NCBI GenBank assembly: GCA_938743325.2
Contig: OW568866.1
Coordinates: 620,001 to 684,000, forward strand
Direction: 5' to 3'
DNA from: Pycnococcus provasolii
Lineage: Eukaryota > Chlorophyta > Pseudoscourfieldiophyceae > Pseudoscourfieldiales > Pycnococcaceae
Length of the DNA stretch: 64,000 bases
A model generated the notes under the pieces. The model did no database searches. It saw only the letters and a program-made list of their open reading frames with translations, and was not told the origin of the DNA. Shown in pieces: positions 8,916 through 17,408 of this stretch. Each line of letters begins with the position of its first letter. Positions within the stretch are counted from its first letter, which is position 1. The translations under genes and the position numbers were made by a program.

Positions 8916-10547
8916 TTACATGATGCCCATGCGCTCCGCGACGCGTTGTGCAGTTGCAACTAGATGACCCATGGTATTAACAAGCCCACTATCACTTGCT
9001 GCGCACGTCGTTCCGGTGCGGCCACGCACGGAGGATGTCGCCTGCACGCGATTGTTGCCACTCAAATTGTTGCACGGGGGCCCACCACAAATGACATGCG
9101 GGAACCCGTACTTTCGACACAATTCCAACATTCTGTCGTCGTCTGTGGTGGCTCTCTCCTTTCGGAGATCGCCAAGATTGACGAATTTGTTTGCCGGCTT
9201 CCCACTGGTCTCCCACCACTTCTTTGCGCAAAGCGAAGCATTCTCGCCGATTTCCCACGTCACCAGCGTGCTGATTCCAAAATGACCCGCATTGCGAAGG
9301 ACGTTGTCGATCGCTAGAGGAATGCCGCCAATGCCGTCGCACAGCGAAAACACAGTCACGCCCACGGATTTGCATGCAAGAATTCTACTTGCTGATGGCA
9401 ATGGATAGAGCACGTACTCCAACGTCGTCACATCCACCGCGCTTCCCAAGGCCTGCCTCCGCGCAATGTTGTTTCCCAAAAATCTGGAATGCCCAATCGG
9501 GAAACCCATGACCTCTTCGATCATTTCCGACGGAGCTGCCACGACGTTGTTCACTTCGATGCCCGACGGCACAAGACTGAACTCCTTGATGATATCAGAC
9601 GCTCTTTTCCTGTCTTTTTTGCCCACGTCCACTAGCGCATCTCGCGATGGCGCAGCCGTCACGCCGCGGAGCGTCTTTGCTGACTGGTACAGCATCGTCG
9701 TGATACAACGCAAATGTTTAAGAGGCCACCATTCAGGCACAGCACCATCCAATAAGTGGCCTTGATACTTGAGTACCAAGGCCTTTAACTCGCTCGCTCG
9801 CCGTCGGACCAATGCATTGTAGATTGGCGAGTCTGATTTAGGCGGGCCGCTAATGTGACCCCTCAGGTTGCAGATGTAAATGCGCTTTCTCATCGCGCAG
9901 CTGTATGTCGGGTAGCTGTCCAGCTGTACAGCTGCAATGCCCTGCATTGCTCCCTTGAAATTCGCCAACTCGACGTTCTTATTCACATGAGGGACGACGT
10001 TCTCAAAGAGCAAAACGAATCTGAGATTCGCACAAGGCTCTTCTAGTCCAAGGAACGTTTCAAGTGTTGTGACGCCTGTACCTGCGCCGGCGGTGGCACG
10101 GGGCGGTTGCACGTTTGCGACGGCGGCGGAGGTGGAAGGAGCAGCATTGGAGGTGAGACGTATGGCAGCGGTGGCGGCGGCACGGGGCGGTTGCACGCGG
10201 CAGTTTGCGGCGAATGACGTGGAGGCGACAGGAGCTGGAAGAGCGCTTTCCAATTTTCTTTTTTTCTTTGGACCAGTAGCACCTGCACCAGGAGCAGCTG
10301 CTTGAGCTTGTACCTTTTTAGCGTACACAGCGTCCGCAACAACTTGTTCCGTTGTTGCAAGTTGTTCTTCGTCGAACTCCTTTTGCAATTGACGAGCAAC
10401 CTCCAGGTCACGCCGCTCTTCCTCTTTTTTCCGTTCGGTTTCGGCGTCGAGTAATTCTTTGTAAATCGGACCGACGAATGATGGACCTGCTGCCGGGCGC
10501 GATGACGATGAATCATTAGTGTTGTTGGGAGTGAGCGAAGACGCCAT
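8916..10547 (-). CDS. DRM-type (rearranged) DNA cytosine-5 methyltransferase
   Basis: This is a 543-residue enzyme that would transfer a methyl group from SAM to cytosine in nuclear DNA, probably de novo. The catalytic motifs come in circularly permuted order. A motif VI-like FENV, a motif VIII-like RKRIYI and a motif IX/X-like block (MGFPIGHSRFLGN) precede motif I (FSLCDGIGG) and motif IV (CGGPPCNNLSGNNR, with the catalytic Cys). This order is the hallmark of plant DRM enzymes, and PPCNNL resembles DRM2. The N-terminal third is low-complexity, with a Lys/Glu helix (RRDLEVARQLQKEFDEE) that could be a ubiquitin-interacting motif in place of DRM2's UBA domains. The start is the ATG at 10547 (MASSLTPNN), since the frame upstream overlaps the divergent neighbour. 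Confidence 0.88.
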   Translation of the reverse strand: MASSLTPNNTNDSSSSRPAAGPSFVGPIYKELLDAETERKKEEERRDLEVARQLQKEFDEEQLATTEQVVADAVYAKKVQAQAAAPGAGATGPKKKRKLESALPAPVASTSFAANCRVQPPRAAATAAIRLTSNAAPSTSAAVANVQPPRATAGAGTGVTTLETFLGLEEPCANLRFVLLFENVVPHVNKNVELANFKGAMQGIAAVQLDSYPTYSCAMRKRIYICNLRGHISGPPKSDSPIYNALVRRRASELKALVLKYQGHLLDGAVPEWWPLKHLRCITTMLYQSAKTLRGVTAAPSRDALVDVGKKDRKRASDIIKEFSLVPSGIEVNNVVAAPSEMIEEVMGFPIGHSRFLGNNIARRQALGSAVDVTTLEYVLYPLPSASRILACKSVGVTVFSLCDGIGGIPLAIDNVLRNAGHFGISTLVTWEIGENASLCAKKWWETSGKPANKFVNLGDLRKERATTDDDRMLELCRKYGFPHVICGGPPCNNLSGNNRVQATSSVRGRTGTTCAASDSGLVNTMGHLVATAQRVAERMGIM

Positions 10548-10726
10548 GGCCAAGACGCCCGTAGGTGGTGGTGTGCGTGGTGCACGAATTATTTCTGGGA
10601 AAGTGAAGTCGGCAGAACGGAATTCGCACCGGGCGGTCGGGGGATTATTTTTTCCCACGTTCTGCGAAAGAACGGATACCCTTACCCTTAGGTAGAAGAA
10701 GAACGAGTGATCAGCCAACGCCGACG

Positions 10727-12319
10727 ATGCCGGAGCTCCAGCAGCGGCAACGGCAGCACGTGTTGCCGTTAACGCGTGTTTGGGCAAGGAATACTTCTTT
10801 GCTGGTGCTGGTGCTCCTCTGCTGGCCATTCTATGCCGCCTCTGCTGGCCATGGTATTGCAGCTCGCTCAGCATCACGCATACCATTAAAGGGCCTCGGC
10901 TTGCCCGAGTCGGACCGATCCACCTGGCGCTTCTGGGTCAACCGCGCGTCGATGCGACAAGAAGCAAAGGAGACGGCAAAAGGAGGTGTCTTGACGTGGG
11001 CAGACGGCACGCCGCTCGTTGCGTCGAACTGGTCGGCTTCGTGGTGCGCGCCGTCAGGTCCATTTGGCGCGATTCGGACGTCGGCGTTCAGGCCGCTAGA
11101 CGGCTTGGCCAAGCCAACGATGCGATGCCACGCCTCCTCCACAAAAAGATGCGAGCACGCCATGTCAACGCTTGACTGGAGCCAGAGCTGCTCGACCGCG
11201 ACACTGCGTTCGGTCCTTCCTGACGACGGCAGCTTGGACGTGACACGGAAACGGCGAGGGGGCGACTTGACAAAATGCGGTGAGGCGTGGGTAACGCTGC
11301 TCGGCGACGACGCATACCTGCCAGGCGTCGTCACGCTCGTGCACTCAATACGACAGTACTCACGGGTGCCACGAGACGTCGTTGTCTTGGCTGGACCGAA
11401 AGTTTCGTCGCGCGTCAGGCAATACCTTCTGAGAGATATGTGCGTGCACGTGAGAACATACGAGATGGATATTCGACCGCCTTGTTCGCACAGCCTTGAG
11501 TCAGCGCGCGGCGCAGGACGGCGGCATTGCGAGTCTGCCAGAAGTAGCGGAGTCATGAGTAAGCTGCTCGCCTTCGCGTTGACGGAATACTGCAGGGTGG
11601 CGATCGTCGACGCCGACATTTTCTTTTTTGACGACCCAGAGGTGGCGCTGTGGCCATCAAAAGCTCGCGGCGGTGGTCGCAAGGCTTTTTATGCTGCGCC
11701 TCGATTTAGGCGAAATCACGCCTTTTTCGGATCGCACCGTACGTTTCACCTGACGCAAATACATACAGTACACGCAAACCAGCAACATTGCACTAACCCA
11801 ACACGCTTATTCATGTCTATACCTCTACGAAACGAAACAGTCATCAATGCGATCCCTGACATCGCCCTCTTCTCCACCATGATGCGCCTCATCGGCGATG
11901 CGACGGTCGTCAAGCTTATGGCGCGCTGGGGATTCTCGGAGCAGGAGCTGTTGAATCTCTTGTACGGCTCATGTCGTTCTCGCAAGGACGCAGCACTTCC
12001 ACTCGGCACTTGGGGCCGCCTTCCGCACGATGCCGTACCGAATGTCGCCTCAGTTCATCCAAGCCAGGCTCTTGCTCTTAAAATCAAGCTCGCTCGTGTT
12101 GACGCGGCGAGTCGAGGATTGGCAGCGCCACGTCGATGGCGTCGCCGCACATACTCGTCTGCATCCTCCGTCGTTGGCCTGCACGCGAACCGCGCCAAGC
12201 CTTGGCGCGCTGGATGGCGCACGAGCCCAAACAACGCTCTTCTTGAGACGTGGTTTCGACATTATCGCGCGGCAGGTGGCGCACGCGTGGATCGACTCAT
12301 TTCCTCGTCCGGTGCGTGA
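10727..12319 (+). CDS. Type II membrane GT8-family glycosyltransferase, probable internal intron
   Basis: A hydrophobic segment (LLVLVLLCWPFYAASA) near the N terminus predicts a Golgi signal anchor. The lumenal domain begins WVTLLGDDAYLPGVVTLVHSIR and holds the metal-binding VDADIFFFDD (Asp-x-Asp at about residues 295-297). This is the glycogenin/PGSIP-like GT8 pattern, so a nucleotide-sugar transferase acting on glycans is expected; the substrate is unknown. Positions 11739-11840 look like a 102-bp intron: GT at 11739, AG at 11840, a CTAAC site near 11793, and an AT-rich, non-GT8-like translation. The length is a multiple of three, so the frame is open either way. With the intron removed the product is 496 residues, otherwise 530. 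It diverges from the methyltransferase gene across 180 bp. Confidence 0.8.
   Translation: MPELQQRQRQHVLPLTRVWARNTSLLVLVLLCWPFYAASAGHGIAARSASRIPLKGLGLPESDRSTWRFWVNRASMRQEAKETAKGGVLTWADGTPLVASNWSASWCAPSGPFGAIRTSAFRPLDGLAKPTMRCHASSTKRCEHAMSTLDWSQSCSTATLRSVLPDDGSLDVTRKRRGGDLTKCGEAWVTLLGDDAYLPGVVTLVHSIRQYSRVPRDVVVLAGPKVSSRVRQYLLRDMCVHVRTYEMDIRPPCSHSLESARGAGRRHCESARSSGVMSKLLAFALTEYCRVAIVDADIFFFDDPEVALWPSKARGGGRKAFYAAPRFRRNHAFFGSHRTFHLTQIHTVHANQQHCTNPTRLFMSIPLRNETVINAIPDIALFSTMMRLIGDATVVKLMARWGFSEQELLNLLYGSCRSRKDAALPLGTWGRLPHDAVPNVASVHPSQALALKIKLARVDAASRGLAAPRRWRRRTYSSASSVVGLHANRAKPWRAGWRTSPNNALLETWFRHYRAAGGARVDRLISSSGA
11739..11840 (+). other. Probable 102-bp intron in the GT8 gene
   Basis: The boundaries GTACGT and AACAG, an internal CACTAACCC branch-like site and lower GC than the flanks support an intron. 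Because 102 is divisible by three and no stop occurs, retention would add 34 residues instead of ending translation. Confidence 0.6.
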
Positions 12320-13561
12320 CAAAGCAAGCAGACTGATCATGTTTGTGTTACACAATGTGCGCTATGTAGTATTACTGTACCTACCTATACAACACATTCA
12401 CACGACGCGCATGCGCTTCAGCGCGTAAAAGCTCCTCTGCGCAGCCGTCTCTAGCTCAGCCAGACGCGCGACGCACGGCTTCAACATTCCCGAGACGGTC
12501 GCGAAGGCGTGCCTCCGCCTCTGCAGCAGCCTTCGTCTTACCGAGCATGAGCTGGCCGTCGCGTTTTACATAATCGCGGTACCGAACGTACTGTACGAGA
12601 GGGAAAAGAAACAAGCACAGTATTCCCTCCGGCTTCCGCCCCCGCCAGCCTTGCATCTAGATTTCTTCTTGACCACCTTGATGTACGGTATTCCTACCAC
12701 CTGCTCTATTAAAATGCGGGTTGTGAGTGAGGGGAAGCGGATTTGTTCTCCCTGGATCCCTCGATGCGTGAACACAGCTGTAACACTTTACTGGGTACTG
12801 GCCGTACTGCACCGCTGCCAATGTGCACGTCCGCTGCGCAGGTCCGCCGCGCATAGAACTACCTTCAGACTAAGAATACAGCAGAAGATCCGGCTCATGC
12901 TTGAGCCTCGCCATGAAGATTTCCCATCGACCGAATCACGAGGACGGAGCTTTGTTTGATTCAAATGAACCTTGTCTCCCTGCAGGATTCCAGGTGGCGC
13001 CGTCGGGCCGTGCATGCAGCTGGCATGCATGTGCATAGGTCATGTGCATGAGTGATGAGACATCTGGGCGCGGATGCCGGATGGGTGGTTTGACACACTA
13101 GGAAGGTACACACTGTGCAGTGCTTTCGTTGAAGGATTCCCCTTTCAAGAAACACACGTGCGCGTCTTCTCCGGACAGCCGGAGAACAGCGTGATGAGGC
13201 TTCTCCGCGCTCGCTCCCACCAATTCACCAAACCAAAGCGTCAAACAAAATAAAACCCAAGCGCTCCGTCAACCTCCCTCTTGAGAATACCTCTTAAGGG
13301 TACCCGTACCCTTAAATTGTTTTTTAAAAAAAAGAGGGCGTCCATTCTCATTTTTTTCAAAGTTTCGTTTCCAAACTTTTACAAACTTTTACAAACTTTA
13401 TTTACAAACTTGTGTCCACTTGTCTTGTATTGGGTATCGCGTCACTCGTTGGCTTACATACTTGTTGGTTGGTTGGCTTACTCTTTGGCTTACTCTCTGG
13501 CACACTTTTCCTTCTTAAGCTTACAAGACTCGTGACTCGGAAGTTGTTTCGTTGGTACGGT
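12320..13561. other. Intergenic gap with small inverted repeats
   Basis: One small ORF (next entry) is the only gene candidate. Perfect inverted repeats occur at 13167-13174/13179-13186 (8-bp stem, 4-nt loop) and 13294-13303/13306-13315 (10-bp stem, 2-nt loop, TTAAGGGTAC). The stretch from 13316 to 13540 is T-rich and has a repeated TTGGCTTACTC-like phrase, probably the leader of the next gene. Confidence 0.6.
12456..12656 (-). CDS. Small unidentified ORF, possibly a terminal exon
   Basis: The C-terminal 45 codons (from YVRYRDYVK to the stop at 12456) look coding: a charged, Ala-rich helix with GC-rich third positions. On the minus strand they are directly preceded by a long pyrimidine tract ending CGTACAG, a good splice acceptor. 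The real gene may therefore be spliced, with its first exon somewhere between 12660 and 13040. I do not recognise the family. The size suggests a small organellar or accessory subunit, but that is a guess. Confidence 0.35.
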   Translation of the reverse strand: MQGWRGRKPEGILCLFLFPLVQYVRYRDYVKRDGQLMLGKTKAAAEAEARLRDRLGNVEAVRRASG

Positions 13562-16500
13562 ATGTCGTCGACGATTGCGTCGCGTCTCGTTCCGCCGTCC
13601 GCGGCCTCGGGTGGAAACAACAACGTGAAGAAAGAAAGTGGTGGAGTCCAACCCACGAGGTCGCCGTCGTCGTCGGAGTCGTCGGACAAGGAGAACGTGA
13701 CTAGCGCATCAGCAACCTCGGCGGCGCAAGGTGGGGGGAAAACGGCGCCCTCTTCACCACCGCGGGCTAGTGCCACGGCCACGGCCAAGTCGCCAGCCAA
13801 GTCGCCAGCCAAAGACCATGGAGCCAGGACGGGAAACGCAATCACCGCAACCTCGGAAGTCCTGCAGCCGCTCGCCTTAATTGCACCGCCGGCGCTGGAT
13901 CGCGTGCGCGTGACGGTGCGCGTTCGACCGGACGACAACGGGCTTCAGGTCGTGCGCGTGGACCCGGAGGCGAACCAGGTACTCGTGAAAGAGGAAAAGC
14001 AGTCGCTCACCGGGAAACTGTCCACGTCCGAAAAACCATTCACTTTCGACCGCGTTCTCGGACCGGACGCAAGTCAGGATGATGTGTACGACGCGGTGGG
14101 CAGCAAGGCGCTTGACGCTGTGCTGAAAGGGTGTGAAGCGTGCATACTCGCGTACGGGCAGACCGGATCAGGAAAGACTCACACACTCATGCACCTCGGA
14201 AGCCACCGTGGCTTTGCCGGCGATGTCGCGGGTGCTAAGGAGGCAAAGGCGCGTGCCGCATCTGCCGCCGCCGCGTCTGCGGCAACCAAGCCGTCTGCCG
14301 AGGCGCCGGCACCGATGCCAGCATCCCCCGACTCTCCTTCTAGCCAGTCACGCATCATCGACGATAGCGGCATGCTCCCACGCCTTGCGACGGACCTTTT
14401 CGTTCGCGCTCGCTCGGACCTGAGCTGGCGCACCGAGGTGAGAATGAGCATGGTTCAGATATACTCCGAGCAGCTCGTTGACCTTCTCCAGGGCGCGGAC
14501 AAACCTGGCAGTCGGCGAACTTCCGGAGCAGGCGACGAGAGCCGTGGCCGTGAGCTTAAGCTCGTGCACCGACGAGACGAGGCGGCATCCGGCGCGCCGG
14601 GACAACCGCCAAAGGCGCGCTGGGTTCCCGAAGGGGCGCGCTGGGTTACCGTCAAGAGCGCGGATGAGCTCATCGCGAAAGCGGCGGAAGGGCGGAAGCG
14701 CATCGTGTATGCGGAAACGCACCTCAATAAGCACTCGAGCCGCGCTCACGCGCTTCTCTTTGTAGAGGTGGTGCGCTACGGCGTTCCGCTGGACGGCAAC
14801 GACGAGACCGCCAATTCGGATGGAACGGTGGACGTTGTGACCATCACGGGACGACTCACCGTGGCGGATCTTGCCGGTAGCGAGCGCACAAAGGTGGCTG
14901 AGCGCGGTTACGGTCGAGACCAGTACGACAGGCGCTTCAGGGAGGCGACGGCGATCAACACGAGCTTGCTCGCGCTCGGGCAGGTGGTTGCTGCGCTCGC
15001 AGACTCGCAGGGTTCCGCCGCCGCGCCGCATTCCGCGGATGGCGCGGACACGGCTGACGGAGCTGTTGATGCGCCAACGCCACGTCACCACATCCCGTAC
15101 CGCGATTCGGCTCTCACGAAGTTGCTGGAGGAGCCGCTCAGCACTGGCGCAAGCGTGAGCCTTCTCGCGTGCGTCTCCCCGCTTAAGTCATTCGCGGTGG
15201 AGAGCATTAATACGCTTGACTTTGCTGGGCGTGCTATGGTGATCGAGACACGCGCTCAGCAGCGCATCGGCACGGCTGCGTTGAGCACTGCATTGCTGCA
15301 AGAGGCCATGACGACCACGATGGAGAACGAGGCGCTGCGACGGGCATGCGAGGATCTTCTCGAGACGAGAAAATCTCTTGCGCTTGCTGAGCAGAAGATG
15401 ACACATCTTGAGGCGGAAGCGAGCGTTCACGCAAGCAAGCTGGATGCCGCGCGCGCCTCCGCAGCGGCGTCCACCGCGGCGTTGGCGGGCGACTACGAGA
15501 CGAAGATTGTGGAGCTCGAAGCTTGCCTGAAGAGCGAAAAGGCTATGCAGGAGACGGACAAGTTGCGTGCTGATACATTGGCAGGCGAGTCCGCGGATCG
15601 CATTGCGGAACTTGAGGCGGAGATTGCGCGCCTTCGCACGGAGCTGGACGCTGCGAACGAGCGCATCGCTGCCCTAGAGGCTGAGAAGGAAGAACTTGGT
15701 GCAGAAGTGGGGCATTCGTTGGAGGATCGCGAGCAGATGATGGCGGAACTTCAGGCTGAGCAGGCAAGATGCGACTCGCTGAACGAGGTGATTCAGTCGA
15801 TACAAGGCGAGATGAAGGGCGTTCAATTCATGCTCACGATGGAGCAGGAAAAGAATGCAGATGCGGCTGAATCCGCCGCGCGTGCAGCTGAGGCGGCTGA
15901 GGAATTGCTGCAAACGCAGCATCAAATATCTGAGTTGCGCGTGGAGCGCGTGCAGGCGCTTGCACAGCGCCAGGAGCACGAGTTTCGCCTGCAGATGCTC
16001 AACCTCGAGCTCAGGCTTGCGGAGCGTGAGGGTGCGGAAGAGGCTCTGATTGAGGAGCTTCGCGCTTCGCGCTCCATCGCGGAGGAGGAGTGTGCGCGCT
16101 TCACGGCGGAGATGGACACTCTTGCTGATAAGCTCGACGCGATGCAGTCGCAGTTCATGGCGGAGCAGCAGCAGTGGATTGAGGAGAGATCCGTTCTCGA
16201 GGGCGTGCTGAACGAGTCACACGTCGCTCTCGCAACAACCGCGGGTGCTCTCGCGGAATGCCGAGAGGAGTCGGCGAAGGCATACGAGGCGGCAATTTCC
16301 GAAGGATCTGCGATGGATCGCATGAGTGCACTGATTGAGCGCGAGCGCCACGCGCGCGAGGAAGCGGAGGCGGAGGTCGAAAGGATGAAAGCATCGACAA
16401 AAGAGCTCGTGCAGAGTGTGGAAACCATGAAGGAAGCTATGGATGCCAGGAGCAAGGAACAGGAGCAGAGTCTAGCTTCGAACGGAACACTGGTTGCCTC

Positions 16501-17071
16501 CTACCAGGCAATGATGCGACGGGAAGATCGCATGTGCAAGGGATTCCTCGTGCTTAAGTACCCGGGCAAAGATGGAAAGCCTGGACAGCGCCCCTCGCAG
16601 CCACGTCTCGTGCGTGCGTATTGCATTAGTCGAGGCGACCATCATGCCCTTCCCATTGGCCAAGGTGCAAACTCAGGAGGAACGTGGTGGGTAGAGTGGA
16701 CACACGTCGGGCGCGACGGCGCGTCTCCACATCCGCCGTCGTCGGCAAAGTGGCGGGGAGCACCCTTCGAATCCGCGGACTTTGATGACTCGGGTGTACT
16801 GACTCTCTCCGGATCGGAACGAAAGTTGCGGCTTGCTCCGGATAGGAGTTCCAACGAAAAAGGATCGAGCGACCTGAAGGCGCTCGCAGCCTGCTTTACC
16901 GCCGAGAGACAGCTAACTCGACTGAAATCATCCCCTTCAACGTCGCGTAACAATGCATCACCGTCGGGATCACCGTCGGGATCACCCTCGAGACCTGCGA
17001 ATGTGCAAACACCTGCGGAAGCAGCCGATGCCGTCCGCGATGTGCTGGAAGGTACGAAATCGCTGTTCTAA
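13562..17071 (+). CDS. Divergent kinesin with long coiled coil and C-terminal globular domain
   Basis: This microtubule motor has 1169 residues from the ATG at 13562 (MSSTIASRL); 50 upstream codons are open but T-rich and leader-like. The motor starts near RVRVTVRVRPDD and has P-loop GQTGSGKT, switch I NKHSSRAHALL, switch II DLAGSER and HIPYRDSALTKLL. Loops are expanded by an Ala-rich insert after the P-loop and by an acidic insert before HIPYRD. About 550 residues of coiled coil follow. A folded C-terminal region of about 130 residues (CKGFLVLKYPG ... WWVEWTH ... KLRLAPD) could be a PH-like cargo or lipid-binding domain; that is inference from its strand-like pattern. I cannot place it in a kinesin family. 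The gene ends 337 bp before the convergent GYF gene. Confidence 0.9.
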   Translation: MSSTIASRLVPPSAASGGNNNVKKESGGVQPTRSPSSSESSDKENVTSASATSAAQGGGKTAPSSPPRASATATAKSPAKSPAKDHGARTGNAITATSEVLQPLALIAPPALDRVRVTVRVRPDDNGLQVVRVDPEANQVLVKEEKQSLTGKLSTSEKPFTFDRVLGPDASQDDVYDAVGSKALDAVLKGCEACILAYGQTGSGKTHTLMHLGSHRGFAGDVAGAKEAKARAASAAAASAATKPSAEAPAPMPASPDSPSSQSRIIDDSGMLPRLATDLFVRARSDLSWRTEVRMSMVQIYSEQLVDLLQGADKPGSRRTSGAGDESRGRELKLVHRRDEAASGAPGQPPKARWVPEGARWVTVKSADELIAKAAEGRKRIVYAETHLNKHSSRAHALLFVEVVRYGVPLDGNDETANSDGTVDVVTITGRLTVADLAGSERTKVAERGYGRDQYDRRFREATAINTSLLALGQVVAALADSQGSAAAPHSADGADTADGAVDAPTPRHHIPYRDSALTKLLEEPLSTGASVSLLACVSPLKSFAVESINTLDFAGRAMVIETRAQQRIGTAALSTALLQEAMTTTMENEALRRACEDLLETRKSLALAEQKMTHLEAEASVHASKLDAARASAAASTAALAGDYETKIVELEACLKSEKAMQETDKLRADTLAGESADRIAELEAEIARLRTELDAANERIAALEAEKEELGAEVGHSLEDREQMMAELQAEQARCDSLNEVIQSIQGEMKGVQFMLTMEQEKNADAAESAARAAEAAEELLQTQHQISELRVERVQALAQRQEHEFRLQMLNLELRLAEREGAEEALIEELRASRSIAEEECARFTAEMDTLADKLDAMQSQFMAEQQQWIEERSVLEGVLNESHVALATTAGALAECREESAKAYEAAISEGSAMDRMSALIERERHAREEAEAEVERMKASTKELVQSVETMKEAMDARSKEQEQSLASNGTLVASYQAMMRREDRMCKGFLVLKYPGKDGKPGQRPSQPRLVRAYCISRGDHHALPIGQGANSGGTWWVEWTHVGRDGASPHPPSSAKWRGAPFESADFDDSGVLTLSGSERKLRLAPDRSSNEKGSSDLKALAACFTAERQLTRLKSSPSTSRNNASPSGSPSGSPSRPANVQTPAEAADAVRDVLEGTKSLF

Positions 17072-17408
17072 TTTATTAAAAAAAGCAAAATAAAGTAATA
17101 AGTAAGTCGGATGTGTTTCATGTATTTAGTAAGCAATTCCCATAATATATAGTCGTCCTAACTTAGCCGCTTTCTTCTTTGCTCGAAGTGAAGGGGTAGG
17201 GTTGCGATGACAACAACGACAACAAGCGCAAGTAGAACGCTCACGCTGGACGCCAACGAATAGCGCCGTGATGGTAGCTTCGAAATCACCAGCGTCATGT
17301 ACAAACGCGCTGCTGATTGGCGCCCCTGAATGGGCTGAATGGACGACCCGTTGGACGAAGTGACTCAAGTTCCATTACTGAATGAGAAATCTTAGTTACA
17401 GTCCTGAC
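17072..17408. other. 3'-3' intergenic gap
   Basis: This lies between the convergent kinesin and GYF genes. It holds an A/T-rich 3' UTR-like stretch (TTATTAAAAAAAGC, several TAATAAGTAAG-like words). An 80-codon minus-strand frame lacks an ATG. I see no gene. Confidence 0.6.

Noticed and set aside
17126-17368. 80-codon minus-strand frame between kinesin and GYF genes
   Set aside because: No ATG at its start, no recognisable features, and it lies in a 3'-3' gap.
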